A DNA stretch of 64,000 bases from Candidatus Poribacteria bacterium (GCA_026702755.1 JAPPBX010000058.1:1-64000), one strand, 5' to 3'. Shown: positions 55,307 through 64,000, counted from the stretch's first letter. Notes: a model not told the origin generated them from the letters alone. Translations and numbers: made by a program.

Positions 55307-56203
55307 CTAATCCTTTTCCGTTTCCGAATCTTTTGTCAATGTCCGCCAAAATGAACGCGAGGGACGGTTCATGTTGTCAAACATCTCATAATTTTCGTTC
55401 TTACAAAACTCGTAGAGTGCTTCGGTTAGCGGAATCTCAAACCCCGCGGCTTCCGCTGCTGCAAGGAAATAGGGCAATTCTGGATATTTGACGACGAGTG
55501 TTCCACCTTCTCCGTCTATGATACGTTTGGCGATTCTATCGAACTGTCCACGCCAACCATCGCCCATACCGATCGCTTCACGGATTGCGGTTGGATCCAC
55601 GCCTGCACAAACACCATAAGCCATTGCCTCCATGAAGGCTGCGTCCCCAAGTCCCATCGCCAGTTGGTTTACGCCTTTGACGATCTGCCCGGAGCCGCTC
55701 GGACCGCAATAGACCACGTATTTCGGTTCTCCGAGAACTTCTAAGATCGGACGGCACCTTTTGACAGCTTCTGCCTCGCCACCGACAAAAATCCGAAGTG
55801 TGCCTGTTTCGGATCCATGTGGTCCACCGCTCACGGGAGCGTCTATCAGTGTGGCACCCTTTTCGGCGAATGCTGTCGCCAGTTCCTTTGTTTTCTCTAC
55901 TTCTGTCGTGCCTAAATCAATAAAGATCTGATCCTCGTTTGCATTGGGGATGAAGTGTTGTTCAGCAACGCTGCAGAAGACATCGGAGGAACGCAAACTG
56001 GTCATGACGACAGCGCTGTTTTTAACAACTTCGGCAGTATCGTTCCCCGCAGTTGCTCCGGTTGCAGTGAGTGCTGTGCATTTTGCGGCATCAATGTCGT
56101 ATCCGATAAGCGGATATCCGGCGTTATGGAGGTTTTTCGCCATCCTTCCGCCCATACTTCCGAGTCCAATAACGCCTATTGTTGGGAGTTGTTGAAGTGT
56201 CAT
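55307..56203 (-). CDS. NAD(P)-dependent beta-hydroxyacid dehydrogenase
   Basis: A 298-residue 3-hydroxyisobutyrate dehydrogenase-like enzyme. The Rossmann motif IGVIGLGSMGGRMAKNL is at residues 9-25, the substrate motif DAPVSGGPHGSETG mid-protein, and the catalytic Lys is in GQIVKGVNQL. It oxidises a small beta-hydroxy acid such as tartronate or hydroxyisobutyrate; the substrate is not resolved. AGGAAAATT precedes the ATG. It lies just downstream of the GH32 gene on the same strand. Confidence 0.92.
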   Translation of the reverse strand: MTLQQLPTIGVIGLGSMGGRMAKNLHNAGYPLIGYDIDAAKCTALTATGATAGNDTAEVVKNSAVVMTSLRSSDVFCSVAEQHFIPNANEDQIFIDLGTTEVEKTKELATAFAEKGATLIDAPVSGGPHGSETGTLRIFVGGEAEAVKRCRPILEVLGEPKYVVYCGPSGSGQIVKGVNQLAMGLGDAAFMEAMAYGVCAGVDPTAIREAIGMGDGWRGQFDRIAKRIIDGEGGTLVVKYPELPYFLAAAEAAGFEIPLTEALYEFCKNENYEMFDNMNRPSRSFWRTLTKDSETEKD

Positions 56204-56228
56204 AATTTTCCTGAGACTGTTGACATAA

Positions 56229-57746
56229 TCATGTTACAGTTGGGGTGATTGTCCATGCGTCTAAACTGTCTAAAATTGCTTCGTCGCCGCGTGCGAAGAT
56301 TGAGACACCCAGACTATCCTCGCGCGTCGGATAGATACGCTGCGTGAGACACAGCCGACTGTTGACAAAAACTTCCATTACAGATTTGTCTAAGAAGATA
56401 TGGAGTTTCAGGGATTCACCTTCAGCCAGTTTGAAAGGTGCTTCCTGCGAGTTTGTGTAACGTTCGCCGCCATCTTCGTCTCGTGGTGTGAAGCGTGGAT
56501 ATTGGACTTCATCGTCTAAAGTTGATTTCGTGAGATCGATTTTAAGGCGTTCGTCGGTTGGTGAAAAGGAAATGGCGGTTTCTTCTTCGCCGTCCGGTGA
56601 CCTGCGTACCTTCACACCGAATTCTGTCGCACTTCGCGGAGCGATTTCTAACCGCAGTTCGAGGCAGTCGCCGCTTACGGCTTCAATATTGCGTTCTGTA
56701 TCAGCCTTGAGTTGAATCGTTTCTTGGTGATGATGCTTGGTGCGGAGTTTTTCGAGTTCTGGCACGGGTTCAACACAGAGGTCTCCATCTTCATTTAACG
56801 ATAGCAGCCGCGGTAGCGTCATCACAGAAGCCCAGCCGTGTTTCTCCCAAGGACGGGCTTCACGAATCCAACCGAAGAAAATGCGCCGTCCTTTGTCGTC
56901 AAGGAGCGTTTCAGGTCCAGAGAGCTGTCCACCCTGCCAGTTCATACGTCCATGTGCTTCGGGATAAAACTGCTCATCGGTATAACGTCCGAGGTAGTAG
57001 TGCGCCATACCGTAAGGACGGTGCCCGTGCATCAGGAGCATATATTTGTCACCGAGTGGAAAGAAATCGGGGCAGGCGCAATCCTCAACTTCATCTGTCC
57101 AACGGCGCGAGGATTTATAGAATGGACCCAAATATTCCCACTGGATACAATCGTCCGATCGGAAAAGACTGGTCGCATCCCCTTCGTATCCGGGTCGGCT
57201 GTTTTTGTTCCCTATGAGCGCGTAATAGGTCCCGTTTTCATACCAAGCACACGGATCGAAGACATGATATTCTTGTGGTTCATCAGGGATCGGAATAACC
57301 GGATTTGCAGGCGAAGGGGTCCACTGAATTAAATCGTCATCATCGCTGGTTGCGATACAAGTGCCCTGATTCGGCACATGATAAATTAGCGTTGGAACTG
57401 GTGCGTTTTCAATAGCGTCTCCGCTGTATACCCCGCGTGGCATTGAGTTGTCAGTGACCGGTTTTATCGCGGGCGGGTGGTGTATCCAATGCACTAAGTC
57501 GTAGCTGGAGGAGTGGTCGAGAACAGGGAGCCATTCATCTGCATTCGGATTTGGCATCCGTCCGAGGTAGAAGACATGGTATCGTCCATTCCAAAAAATG
57601 GTGCAGTTTGCGTCGTTGAAAAACCCTTCGGGTGGGATTAGGTGATAGCGCGGTCGGTGCGGATCTGCCCACAGCAATTCTCGCAATTCACGCGCGTTTC
57701 CGATGTATTCTTGTAGATTTTTGATCGTCATTTCTGGATTCATCAT
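56229..57746 (-). CDS. Glycoside hydrolase family 32 protein
   Basis: The 505-residue protein has a five-bladed propeller then a beta-sandwich. The nucleophile motif is altered to FFNDAN (Asp45) from WMNDPN; the RDP-type motif reads FDPCAWYENG; the acid/base motif appears as EDCACPDFF. The last 170 residues, with SVMEVFVNSR, form the sandwich domain. It would act on beta-fructofuranosides such as sucrose or levan, though the altered motifs leave specificity open. ATG at 57746 is 8 bases after GGAGCG. No signal peptide, so it appears cytoplasmic. Confidence 0.88.
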   Translation of the reverse strand: MMNPEMTIKNLQEYIGNARELRELLWADPHRPRYHLIPPEGFFNDANCTIFWNGRYHVFYLGRMPNPNADEWLPVLDHSSSYDLVHWIHHPPAIKPVTDNSMPRGVYSGDAIENAPVPTLIYHVPNQGTCIATSDDDDLIQWTPSPANPVIPIPDEPQEYHVFDPCAWYENGTYYALIGNKNSRPGYEGDATSLFRSDDCIQWEYLGPFYKSSRRWTDEVEDCACPDFFPLGDKYMLLMHGHRPYGMAHYYLGRYTDEQFYPEAHGRMNWQGGQLSGPETLLDDKGRRIFFGWIREARPWEKHGWASVMTLPRLLSLNEDGDLCVEPVPELEKLRTKHHHQETIQLKADTERNIEAVSGDCLELRLEIAPRSATEFGVKVRRSPDGEEETAISFSPTDERLKIDLTKSTLDDEVQYPRFTPRDEDGGERYTNSQEAPFKLAEGESLKLHIFLDKSVMEVFVNSRLCLTQRIYPTREDSLGVSIFARGDEAILDSLDAWTITPTVT

Positions 57747-57889
57747 ATTGTACACGCTCCGCACCTTTTTGTAGTTTTAAACATTTCAAACATAGGATAC
57801 AGTGTCAGAGTATAGCATGTTGAGAAAGCGTCCACAAGTAAAATCGGAAAAATGCCAAGTCCGTTTTGGTGTGCCTAAAAAAGTTTTCC

Positions 57890-57918
57890 TTGAGGTTTTT
57901 TATTCTCTCTGATATACT
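57890..57918 (+). promoter_or_regulatory. Promoter of the secreted-protein gene at 58006
   Basis: TTGAGG (57890-57895), 17 bases, TATACT (57913-57918), giving a leader of about 80 nt. Confidence 0.55.
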
Positions 57919-58005
57919 CCCTCTGATTGTTTTCGATGTCACTTGAATGGGTGAACTTCGCCTCGTTTCCATAATTCTAATGAATATTAACAAAGGAGTT
58001 AAGAA

Positions 58006-58758
58006 ATGATGCGTATAATCGGATATGCCTTGATTCTGACGATGCTCGTTTTTGGAACGTTTGACGCGGCAGCGGAAATCTTGTTGCAGGAAGACTTTGA
58101 GGGAGATTTGGATTTAACCACTAAATGGCGGACAAACACTCCCAAATTTGTCTACCCGAAGGATGGTATTCTCTATTTGGACCAGGGAAAATCTGGCGGG
58201 GACTACGTAAGTCTTCGGTCTGCTCAACATTTCAATGATATCATCATTTATTATGAGTGGTTCATCATAGAATGGAGTGGACAGGGAGACGGTGGCGGCG
58301 CGTTACGGCAGACACCGAACGGTTCTTATTGGATGCGCTGGTGGGGACGAAGTAATGTCAAGGTAACCACGAATAAAGCTGGACCTGTTAACGCTTGGCA
58401 ACCCTTTCCAGTGAAAGGCGGACAAGCACAGGCGAACTACGCGCAAGGATCAGATCGTTTCATACTGAAAGCGGCGTTAATGACGCAGGAAAAGCGGGTG
58501 ACTATTCATATCTGGGATGTCACTGATAAAAAGATACAGGTCGCCGAATGGGAAATCAAGGACAATACTTACAAGTCGGGAAATATCAGTTTTGACTGCT
58601 GGAAATTCGGTATCTATGGCGTTGATAACGTTATTGTAGCCACGCCTGAGCACGAGGCGGAAATCTTCGCCGAAAACTTTGATCCGCACGGACTTGCCGT
58701 TCAACCTGAAGGAAAACTCGCGACTGTGTGGGGACACCTAAAATTGAACAATTGGTAA
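58006..58758 (+). CDS. Secreted DUF1080-like/concanavalin-like protein with shared C-terminal tail
   Basis: The 250-residue protein has a signal peptide ending near FDAAA (residue 23) and a single jelly-roll-like domain starting LLQEDFEGDLDLTTKW. Its C-terminus GKLATVWGHLKLNNW matches the end of the LamG protein at 45147. It is an extracytoplasmic protein of unknown ligand. AAAGGAG precedes the ATG. The Gfo/Idh/MocA gene begins 18 bp after its stop and is probably co-transcribed. Confidence 0.72.
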   Translation: MMRIIGYALILTMLVFGTFDAAAEILLQEDFEGDLDLTTKWRTNTPKFVYPKDGILYLDQGKSGGDYVSLRSAQHFNDIIIYYEWFIIEWSGQGDGGGALRQTPNGSYWMRWWGRSNVKVTTNKAGPVNAWQPFPVKGGQAQANYAQGSDRFILKAALMTQEKRVTIHIWDVTDKKIQVAEWEIKDNTYKSGNISFDCWKFGIYGVDNVIVATPEHEAEIFAENFDPHGLAVQPEGKLATVWGHLKLNNW

Positions 58759-58776
58759 ACAGAAAGGAATTTAGTC

Positions 58777-59757
58777 ATGACGAAATGTGCACTTATCAGC
58801 GGTAGAGGTATGGGAATGATGCACGGCGGAAACTTTCACGCCCATCCGGATGCGGAGGTCGTGGCTGTCTGCGATATGGATACTGAACTCCTCGCGAACG
58901 CGAAAGAACACTTTGGGGTACCGGGGTACCCAACGATTGAGGAGCTCTTAGCGAATTGTGACCCGGATCTTGTGCTTCTCATTGTCAATGAGACCCGACG
59001 TATCCCACCACTGCGCGAATTGCTCGCAGCCGGACAGAATGTATTTACTGAGAAACCACTCTGTGGATTAGAGGGACAGGATCGTGTCCGTGAAGAGGAC
59101 CTCGGCATTGCGGCACCTGCTATCGCAACGTGGCGCGACTCCAACCTCAAATTCGGGATTGATTTCAACTACCGATTTATGCACCATTTCCGTAAATTGC
59201 ACGACGATGTCGCCGAGGGACGGTTGGGTGAGATTCGCATGGTACACGCGCGTGCACACTTCAACTGTTGGTCTCACGTGATTGATCAGATTCTCTGGAC
59301 AGTTGGGAGACCGGAGTGGGTAAGCGTTGTCGGTGATCCGAATGAAAGTGGTGGTTGGAGACGTTTGATTCATATCGGTTGGGAAAACGGGGTCATAGGC
59401 TCCTTGAGTGGCACAAATCTCTGGGGCTACGACGACCATCCCCTTCGAGTTAAGGTCCTCGGCGATGAATTTTATGCAGAGGCAAAAGGGTTGGAAGGCT
59501 CCTACTCCCGCAGAAAAGCGAATAGTTCAGAAGTAGAAGAAGTGTGGGAAGCAGAAGAGGGGAACCCAGAAATGCCGGAGTCTTTCAAGCGGATGGCTGA
59601 TGGTGTGATCAAAGCGATGCATGCCGATACAGCCTTCCCCGCAGATGGTGAAGCGGCATGGAATGAACTTGTGTTTGAGGCGGCTCTGCATAGATCCGCT
59701 TTGCAGAATAATGCGCGTGTATTTCTGAATGATGTGGAAGAGGACGCATTTGCCTAA
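58777..59757 (+). CDS. Gfo/Idh/MocA family oxidoreductase
   Basis: A 326-residue NAD(P)-dependent sugar or inositol dehydrogenase-like protein. The nucleotide-binding start is CALISGRGMGMMHGGNF, slightly unlike the usual GxGxxG; TEKPLCG is the conserved EKP motif, and the His in HFNCWSHVIDQILW fits the catalytic helix. The substrate is unknown. AAAGGA precedes the ATG. Confidence 0.9.
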   Translation: MTKCALISGRGMGMMHGGNFHAHPDAEVVAVCDMDTELLANAKEHFGVPGYPTIEELLANCDPDLVLLIVNETRRIPPLRELLAAGQNVFTEKPLCGLEGQDRVREEDLGIAAPAIATWRDSNLKFGIDFNYRFMHHFRKLHDDVAEGRLGEIRMVHARAHFNCWSHVIDQILWTVGRPEWVSVVGDPNESGGWRRLIHIGWENGVIGSLSGTNLWGYDDHPLRVKVLGDEFYAEAKGLEGSYSRRKANSSEVEEVWEAEEGNPEMPESFKRMADGVIKAMHADTAFPADGEAAWNELVFEAALHRSALQNNARVFLNDVEEDAFA

Positions 59758-59768
59758 ACAGGGCTGCA

Positions 59769-59790
59769 GGCGCGGTTTTTCAGCCGCGCC
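59769..59790. terminator. G/C-rich hairpin between convergent genes
   Basis: GGCGCGG and CCGCGCC form a 7-bp stem just after the oxidoreductase stop, likely a terminator. Confidence 0.5.
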
Positions 59791-59837
59791 CACGACTTAA
59801 GATATAGCAGCTTATGCGAGAGGTTTATAGCCCCGAA

Positions 59838-60893
59838 TTACCCAGCAACACCGCCTTGAACAGCGATCTTAATCGCGTCCTTGCCGTCTAAGTGATAGCT
59901 GCCGTGGAGAGCGTCGAACCCCTTGGATACATCCTCTAACGGAAGAATATGACTGACGAATCCATCAAAAAGGGACGCATGTTTCTCAAGCATTGGAATG
60001 GCACGTAGGAAATGCTTCCTTTCAAAACCCCATCCGGCTTCCAATCGAAGGTTTTTGCGCATTAACATCTGGTTTGGATTGCAGTCAAAGCTGCCAACAT
60101 CCACGAAATGCCCGTATACAACGTAAGTTCCACCGTACCTGATATAGTCCAAGCCTTCAGGGATAGCAGCGAGAAAACCAGTGCATTCGTAGACGACATC
60201 CGCACCTTCGCCTTGTGAGGTATTTTCTCGGACGATCCGCTTTCGTTCTTCAGGATCAGGCACTTCGGCGATGTCAATGATGAGATCTGCCCCCAACCTT
60301 TTCGCCATTTCAAGCCTTCCCGGAGGTCCACCGACGACGATGAGTCTTCCGGCACCAGAGACTCTTGCCCAATTAAGCGCGAGCAGACCGATGGGACCGG
60401 TCCCCTGAATCACAACAGTATCCCCGAATTCGATTTTGCCGCGGGACACACAGTGCGCTGCACACGAAGCCGGTTCGGCGAGAACGGCGATTTCGGGTGG
60501 CAGATCGGTTTTGAGGAACATATTTGTTGATGGATTTGAAAGGTAGATGTATTCACTGAAGCCACCGCGCAGATACGGTGCTTCTTCCGACGGAGAAAAT
60601 CCGAGACCACCACTGGGCGAGAGCGCAACTCTGTCCCCTACTTTAACGGGGTTTCCGAGGTAGTCCGTTTCGACTCCTTCCCCTAAAGTCTCAATCACGC
60701 CGACATTCTCGTGTCCGAGAATAATATCATGGTTGATGCGCTGAAATTCCCAGTTGTGGAGGTCAGTGCCGCAAATACCGCCTAACTCCTGACGCACGAG
60801 TACTGTGCCGGGTTCAGGCTTAACTATCGGATATTCTCGGATTTCAAAATCTTTGCCACTCATTACTGTGGCACGTGCAGTTCTGGTTCCCAT
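59838..60893 (-). CDS. Zinc-dependent alcohol dehydrogenase (MDR)
   Basis: The 351-residue protein has catalytic-zinc residues Cys41 (GGICGTDLHNW) and His61-Glu62 (LGHENVG). The four-Cys structural-zinc lobe is replaced by a SPSGGLGFSPSEEAPYL loop. The Rossmann segment is VIQGTGPIGLLALNW. Substrate unknown; the sorbitol/threonine dehydrogenase branch is likely. ATG at 60893 follows AAAGGAG by 7 bases, rather than an upstream start in the same frame. Confidence 0.92.
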   Translation of the reverse strand: MGTRTARATVMSGKDFEIREYPIVKPEPGTVLVRQELGGICGTDLHNWEFQRINHDIILGHENVGVIETLGEGVETDYLGNPVKVGDRVALSPSGGLGFSPSEEAPYLRGGFSEYIYLSNPSTNMFLKTDLPPEIAVLAEPASCAAHCVSRGKIEFGDTVVIQGTGPIGLLALNWARVSGAGRLIVVGGPPGRLEMAKRLGADLIIDIAEVPDPEERKRIVRENTSQGEGADVVYECTGFLAAIPEGLDYIRYGGTYVVYGHFVDVGSFDCNPNQMLMRKNLRLEAGWGFERKHFLRAIPMLEKHASLFDGFVSHILPLEDVSKGFDALHGSYHLDGKDAIKIAVQGGVAG

Positions 60894-60924
60894 TGTAAAA
60901 CTCCTTTTTTTAGCGCTATCGGAG

Positions 60925-60988
60925 ACCATCAGCCATCAGTTAAAAAACTCTCGTTTAGTGGAAGTCTCTTTGCTGACTGCTGACTGCC
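60925..60988. repeat. Short heptad inverted repeat upstream of the zinc dehydrogenase
   Basis: CTATCGGAGACCATCAGCCATCAGTTAA faces TCTCTTTGCTGACTGCTGACTGCC. It is the last recognised member of the heptad family in the window. Confidence 0.5.
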
Positions 60989-61025
60989 ATTTTGCCAATG
61001 CCGCCTCAACAAACCGCAAGGAACA

Positions 61026-62015
61026 TTAAGAAACTTTGACGATGATCTTGCCGAGTTTCTCGCCTGTGAAAAGCGCGATAAACGCCTTTGGTGCATTCTC
61101 TAAGCCCTCTATGATCGTCTCTTCCCACTGTATTTTACCTTCAGTTATCCACTGCCGCATATCGCTGTAAAATTCAGAGTTCCGCTCCATGAAGTCGGTA
61201 ACGATAAACCCTTGTAACCGGATCCGTTTGCCGATGGCAGAACTGAGGTTTGTCGGACCGGGCGTAGGTTCAACATCGTTGTATTGAGAAATCATCCCAC
61301 ACAGAGGGATACGTCCATGCATGTTCATTACGGCGAGTGCTGCTTGGAGATGTCTGCCTCCCACATTCTCGAAGTAGATGTCAAGCCCGTCTGGACAATG
61401 CTTCCTAAGCTCGGCTTCCAAATCGTCGACATTTTTATAGTTAAATGCAGCATCAACGCCTGCTGTTTCAAGTAGCCACGCGACTTTCTGATCAGAGCCT
61501 ACACTCGCGACAACTCGACACCCTTTGATTTTGGCAATCTGACACACAATTGAGCCAACCGCACCCGCTGCGGCGGACACGAAGACTGTTTCGCCTGCTT
61601 TCGGTTGACCGATCTCCAGAAATCCGAAGTAAGCGGTGCGTCCCGGCATACCAACCGCGCCTAAAAACGATTGGAGGGGTGCGATCGTTGTGTCAACGGC
61701 GGTGACGCTCCCTGCTGGTGCGACGTAGTGGTCCCGCCATCCTAACATTCCTGTCACATAGTCCCCGACCTGAAATTGACCGCTATTTGATTGTACAATT
61801 TGACCTGCACATCTACCTTCCAATGGTTTACCGAGTTCAGCGGAGCGCATGCCGCCGCGCATATACGGGTCTACTGATGTGTAAAGGTTTTGGACGAGGA
61901 CCTCTCCTGCTGCGGGTTCGGGAAGGGGTGCCTCTACGAGTTCAAAGTCGCTTTCCTTGGGCATACCCACGATCCGGTTCTTAAGACGAATTTGTTGGCT
62001 TACAAGATTCGACAT
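61026..62015 (-). CDS. NADP-dependent MDR oxidoreductase (prostaglandin-reductase/YfmJ-like)
   Basis: The 329-residue protein starts LVSQQIRLKNRIVGMPKESD, contains YTSVDPYMRGGM and the GVSxxAAGAVGS-type cofactor motif VSAAAGAVGSIVCQIAK, then YFENVGG and GMISQYN. This places it with the leukotriene-B4/curcumin reductase branch that reduces alpha,beta-unsaturated carbonyls. No zinc ligands are present, as expected. GAAAGGA precedes the ATG. Confidence 0.93.
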   Translation of the reverse strand: MSNLVSQQIRLKNRIVGMPKESDFELVEAPLPEPAAGEVLVQNLYTSVDPYMRGGMRSAELGKPLEGRCAGQIVQSNSGQFQVGDYVTGMLGWRDHYVAPAGSVTAVDTTIAPLQSFLGAVGMPGRTAYFGFLEIGQPKAGETVFVSAAAGAVGSIVCQIAKIKGCRVVASVGSDQKVAWLLETAGVDAAFNYKNVDDLEAELRKHCPDGLDIYFENVGGRHLQAALAVMNMHGRIPLCGMISQYNDVEPTPGPTNLSSAIGKRIRLQGFIVTDFMERNSEFYSDMRQWITEGKIQWEETIIEGLENAPKAFIALFTGEKLGKIIVKVS

Positions 62016-62217
62016 TCTTTTTTCCTTTCTATTGATAACTTGATTTATTTGATCGGCGTTAATGTAATGATAGCATATCTGAGAAAAAAGTCAAGATCGG
62101 AGCGATAAAGAATTCGCTTGACAGCCGTTTGTGAATGTGGTTTGATTTAGTGACTTAAGTAAGTTCCAATAATGGGTTTTCCATAGTGGCTGAAAAGTGA
62201 TAGCGACAGGAGCAAAC

Positions 62218-63057
62218 ATGAAAGTCGAAAAACGGAAAGAGAAATACGATCAATTAATCGCTGACGGGTACTGTGTCGTTGCGGATGTCTTGAAGGAAGA
62301 GATGCTTACGCAACTTCGGACGGTGACTGATGAATTGCTTGACGCACAAACGGAAGACCAACGCGAAGCCTATCGCTCCTCTGGCAGCATGATTAGCGTG
62401 TATATGCATTCACTGTTCGCGGAACTCGTTGTTTATCCTCGGACACTGGAGGCTCTTGAGGCTTTGGGGTTCTTGAGACCGAAATGGTCGTCAGGGTATG
62501 TCATCAGCAAACCACCTCAGAGTCCACCGCTATTTTGGCATCAGGACTGGTGGGGTTGGAACGATCCGTGCAGCTACACGGCATTGCCTCAGCAACTGTT
62601 CCTCATGTATTATTTGGTTGACACAACACCTTATAATGGGTGTCTCCGTGTGATTAAAGGTTCACATCTCAACCGACATCCGCTGCACGATATACTGCCC
62701 GATGCCCACGGCGAAGCACTCCAGCGTGTTGATGATGCTAACCATCCGGCATATCAACACTTTTCGGGTGAGGTTGACATACCCGTGAAGGCAGGAGATT
62801 TGGTTATTGGGGATTCTCGGCTGCTACATGCTTCACACGGCAATCAATCGGATAAACGTCGGACTGTGATTACGCTCTGGTATCATCCGTTTTTTGCGTT
62901 GTTGCCAACACCAATGCAGGCACATATCGGACGACTCCGGCAGCGTCTCGCTTGGTCGGAGGCAGATTGGAAACGGATCGCTGAACTTGCGCCGGTCTGT
63001 GAAAGTGATGTCGAACCGCTAAAATGGAATCGGAACCCGGGACCTGAACTGAAATAG
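62218..63057 (+). CDS. Phytanoyl-CoA dioxygenase (PhyH) family protein
   Basis: A 279-residue Fe(II)/2-oxoglutarate oxygenase. The iron triad is His108 and Asp110 (FWHQDWWGW) plus His204 (RLLHASHGN), followed by a 2-oxoglutarate-binding Arg in DKRRTVIT. Hydroxylation of a small organic substrate is likely; the substrate is unknown. ATG at 62218 follows CAGGAG. PhyH paralogs are numerous in Poribacteria and a second one begins at the window end. Confidence 0.92.
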   Translation: MKVEKRKEKYDQLIADGYCVVADVLKEEMLTQLRTVTDELLDAQTEDQREAYRSSGSMISVYMHSLFAELVVYPRTLEALEALGFLRPKWSSGYVISKPPQSPPLFWHQDWWGWNDPCSYTALPQQLFLMYYLVDTTPYNGCLRVIKGSHLNRHPLHDILPDAHGEALQRVDDANHPAYQHFSGEVDIPVKAGDLVIGDSRLLHASHGNQSDKRRTVITLWYHPFFALLPTPMQAHIGRLRQRLAWSEADWKRIAELAPVCESDVEPLKWNRNPGPELK

Positions 63058-63104
63058 CAGTATTTCAACACCGACTGAATTTCATTTGAAAACAACAGAA
63101 TTTC

Positions 63105-63797
63105 ATGATATACTTTGCAGCGGAGAAACCGAAAGTCTATATTGAGACGACGGTTGTGAGTTATTTAGTGTCACGGCCCAGTGCTGCTGCAACCGTAGCG
63201 TCTTGGCAACAAGCAACTCGGCGGTTGTGGGAGGAGTCTACGGATAGGTTTGAGTTTGTTGTTTCAGATGTAGTTCTTGATGAAGTCAAGGAAGGCGATG
63301 TAATCGCAGCCCAGCAGCGACTTGAAGTTTTATCGCTTTTAAGGGTATTGGAAACATCACCGGAGACAGATTTGCTTGCACAAAAATTGCTGAATGCTGG
63401 TGCTGTGCCACAAAGATCGGCTCCGGATGCAGAACATATTGCTATCGCCACGGTACACAGTATTGAATACCTTGTATCGTGGAACCATAAGCATATCGTG
63501 AATGAAAACAAGCGTGATCATATCAATCAAGTCTGCCAAGAAGCAGGGTTTAATCCAATAACTATTTACACACCTATAGAGTTAATGGAGGAATTTCACA
63601 TGAAAGAGATCCCTGAAGACTACACGGATCCCATCCTTGAGGAATGCTATCGGATGAAAGAGGCATTCGCTGCCAAGTTCAATTCTATTGAGGAACTCTC
63701 TGCGTATCTGAGAGCACGGCAGGAAGAGCGTAAACGGCAAGGCGTAAAATACGTCTCGTACTACAAGCCTCCAGAAGAATCTGACAAAGATGTTTAA
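63105..63797 (+). CDS. PIN-domain (VapC-like) toxin fused in frame to an antitoxin-like tail
   Basis: Residues 1-160 form a PIN nuclease domain: VYIETTVVSYL at the start and DAEHIAIATVHSIEYLVSWN near the end carry the acidic site. The frame continues without a stop into about 65 residues (DPILEECYRMKEAFAAKFN, then KRQGVKYVSYYKPP) resembling the small acidic protein usually encoded as a separate neighbour. An internal ATG at 63600 has GGAGG eight bases before it, so the tail may also be made separately. The ATG at 63105 has only a weak binding site. Confidence 0.75.
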   Translation: MIYFAAEKPKVYIETTVVSYLVSRPSAAATVASWQQATRRLWEESTDRFEFVVSDVVLDEVKEGDVIAAQQRLEVLSLLRVLETSPETDLLAQKLLNAGAVPQRSAPDAEHIAIATVHSIEYLVSWNHKHIVNENKRDHINQVCQEAGFNPITIYTPIELMEEFHMKEIPEDYTDPILEECYRMKEAFAAKFNSIEELSAYLRARQEERKRQGVKYVSYYKPPEESDKDV

Positions 63798-63813
63798 AGG
63801 GAGGACTTCTGCG

Positions 63814-64000
63814 ATGCCACACCCCCCCATTTTTCATCCGTATACGTTTGGTGAAGAAGAACGAAAAAAAATGGATCAGGATGGACATTTCGTTTTGTCT
63901 GGCTTGCTCACGCCGGATGCACAGGAGCAATTGACGAACTCACTCTCCTATATTCATGAACTCTCCCGTACACCAAGAGAAGGACATGAACCGAACCGTT
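63814..64000 (+). CDS. PhyH-like protein, truncated by window end
   Basis: The first 62 codons of a probable phytanoyl-CoA dioxygenase are present: an FGEEERKKMDQDGHFVLSGLL opening, typical of this family, and then the window ends. GGGAGGAC precedes the ATG. The active-site residues lie beyond the window, so the call rests on the N-terminal pattern and local paralogy. Confidence 0.6.
   Translation, partial: MPHPPIFHPYTFGEEERKKMDQDGHFVLSGLLTPDAQEQLTNSLSYIHELSRTPREGHEPNR

Noticed and set aside
55248-55310. 20-codon ORF starting MLDDLDFTVDE, overlapping the end of the 3-hydroxyacid dehydrogenase gene
   Set aside because: No ribosome binding site and too short to support; may be chance or a remnant.

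Overview
The window is a bacterial chromosome segment of about 64 kb with moderate G+C. It looks like Candidatus Poribacteria or a close relative in the wider Planctomycetes/PVC-like space. This rests on gene content rather than a marker tree: DUF1549/PSCyt1 and LamG-type secreted proteins, PhyH dioxygenases, Gfo/Idh/MocA and TIM-barrel sugar enzymes, a dockerin protein, a UGSC-family protein with an in-frame TGA, and giant RpoB and RpoC subunits. The lineage call is inference.

Layout. 0.2-12.8 kb is mostly minus-strand housekeeping: pgk, sucC, an AAA ATPase, then hom - DUF177 - rpmF - fabH - fabD - fabG - acpP - fabF - folK. plsX is missing from its usual place between rpmF and fabH. A tRNA-Pro(GGG) follows at 12.9 kb. 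13-21.4 kb carries a sugar isomerase-like gene, a DUF1232 membrane protein, an HtrA/Deg protease, an MDR dehydrogenase whose promoter lies inside a perfect 16-bp inverted repeat, fusA, and a translationally coupled DUF4416 / P1-peptidase pair. 21.9-33.0 kb is rpoB-rpoC, detached from rplKAJL and rpsLG. 33.1-45 kb holds fumC, an aldolase-like / coiled-coil / CapA operon, a large membrane protein, and lon coupled to a DUF1549 protein. 45-64 kb is accessory: LamG and related secreted proteins, the UGSC selenoprotein, TPR, AstE-like, enolase-superfamily, LRR-dockerin, oligogalacturonate-lyase-like, HAD, DUF58, GH32, several oxidoreductases, PhyH proteins, and a PIN toxin fused in frame to an antitoxin-like tail.

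The most striking signal is in RNA polymerase. A unit of about 35 residues, which occurs once in ordinary beta-prime as the strand ending in an LTEExY helix, is repeated about 12 times inside the trigger loop of RpoC. It also appears in two RpoB inserts, at the positions of E. coli SI1 and SI2. Many copies share an (H/D)-P-x-C motif. RpoC also has an extra four-cysteine insert near its N-terminus. The second strong signal is the selenocysteine UGA at 46805-46807, followed at bSECIS distance by a stem-loop.

Intergenic DNA is rich in three dispersed families: 7-bp-periodic inverted arms (ATCAGTT/AACTGAT type), GGCGAGG-type perfect palindromes, and one MITE-like element with 13-bp terminal inverted repeats.
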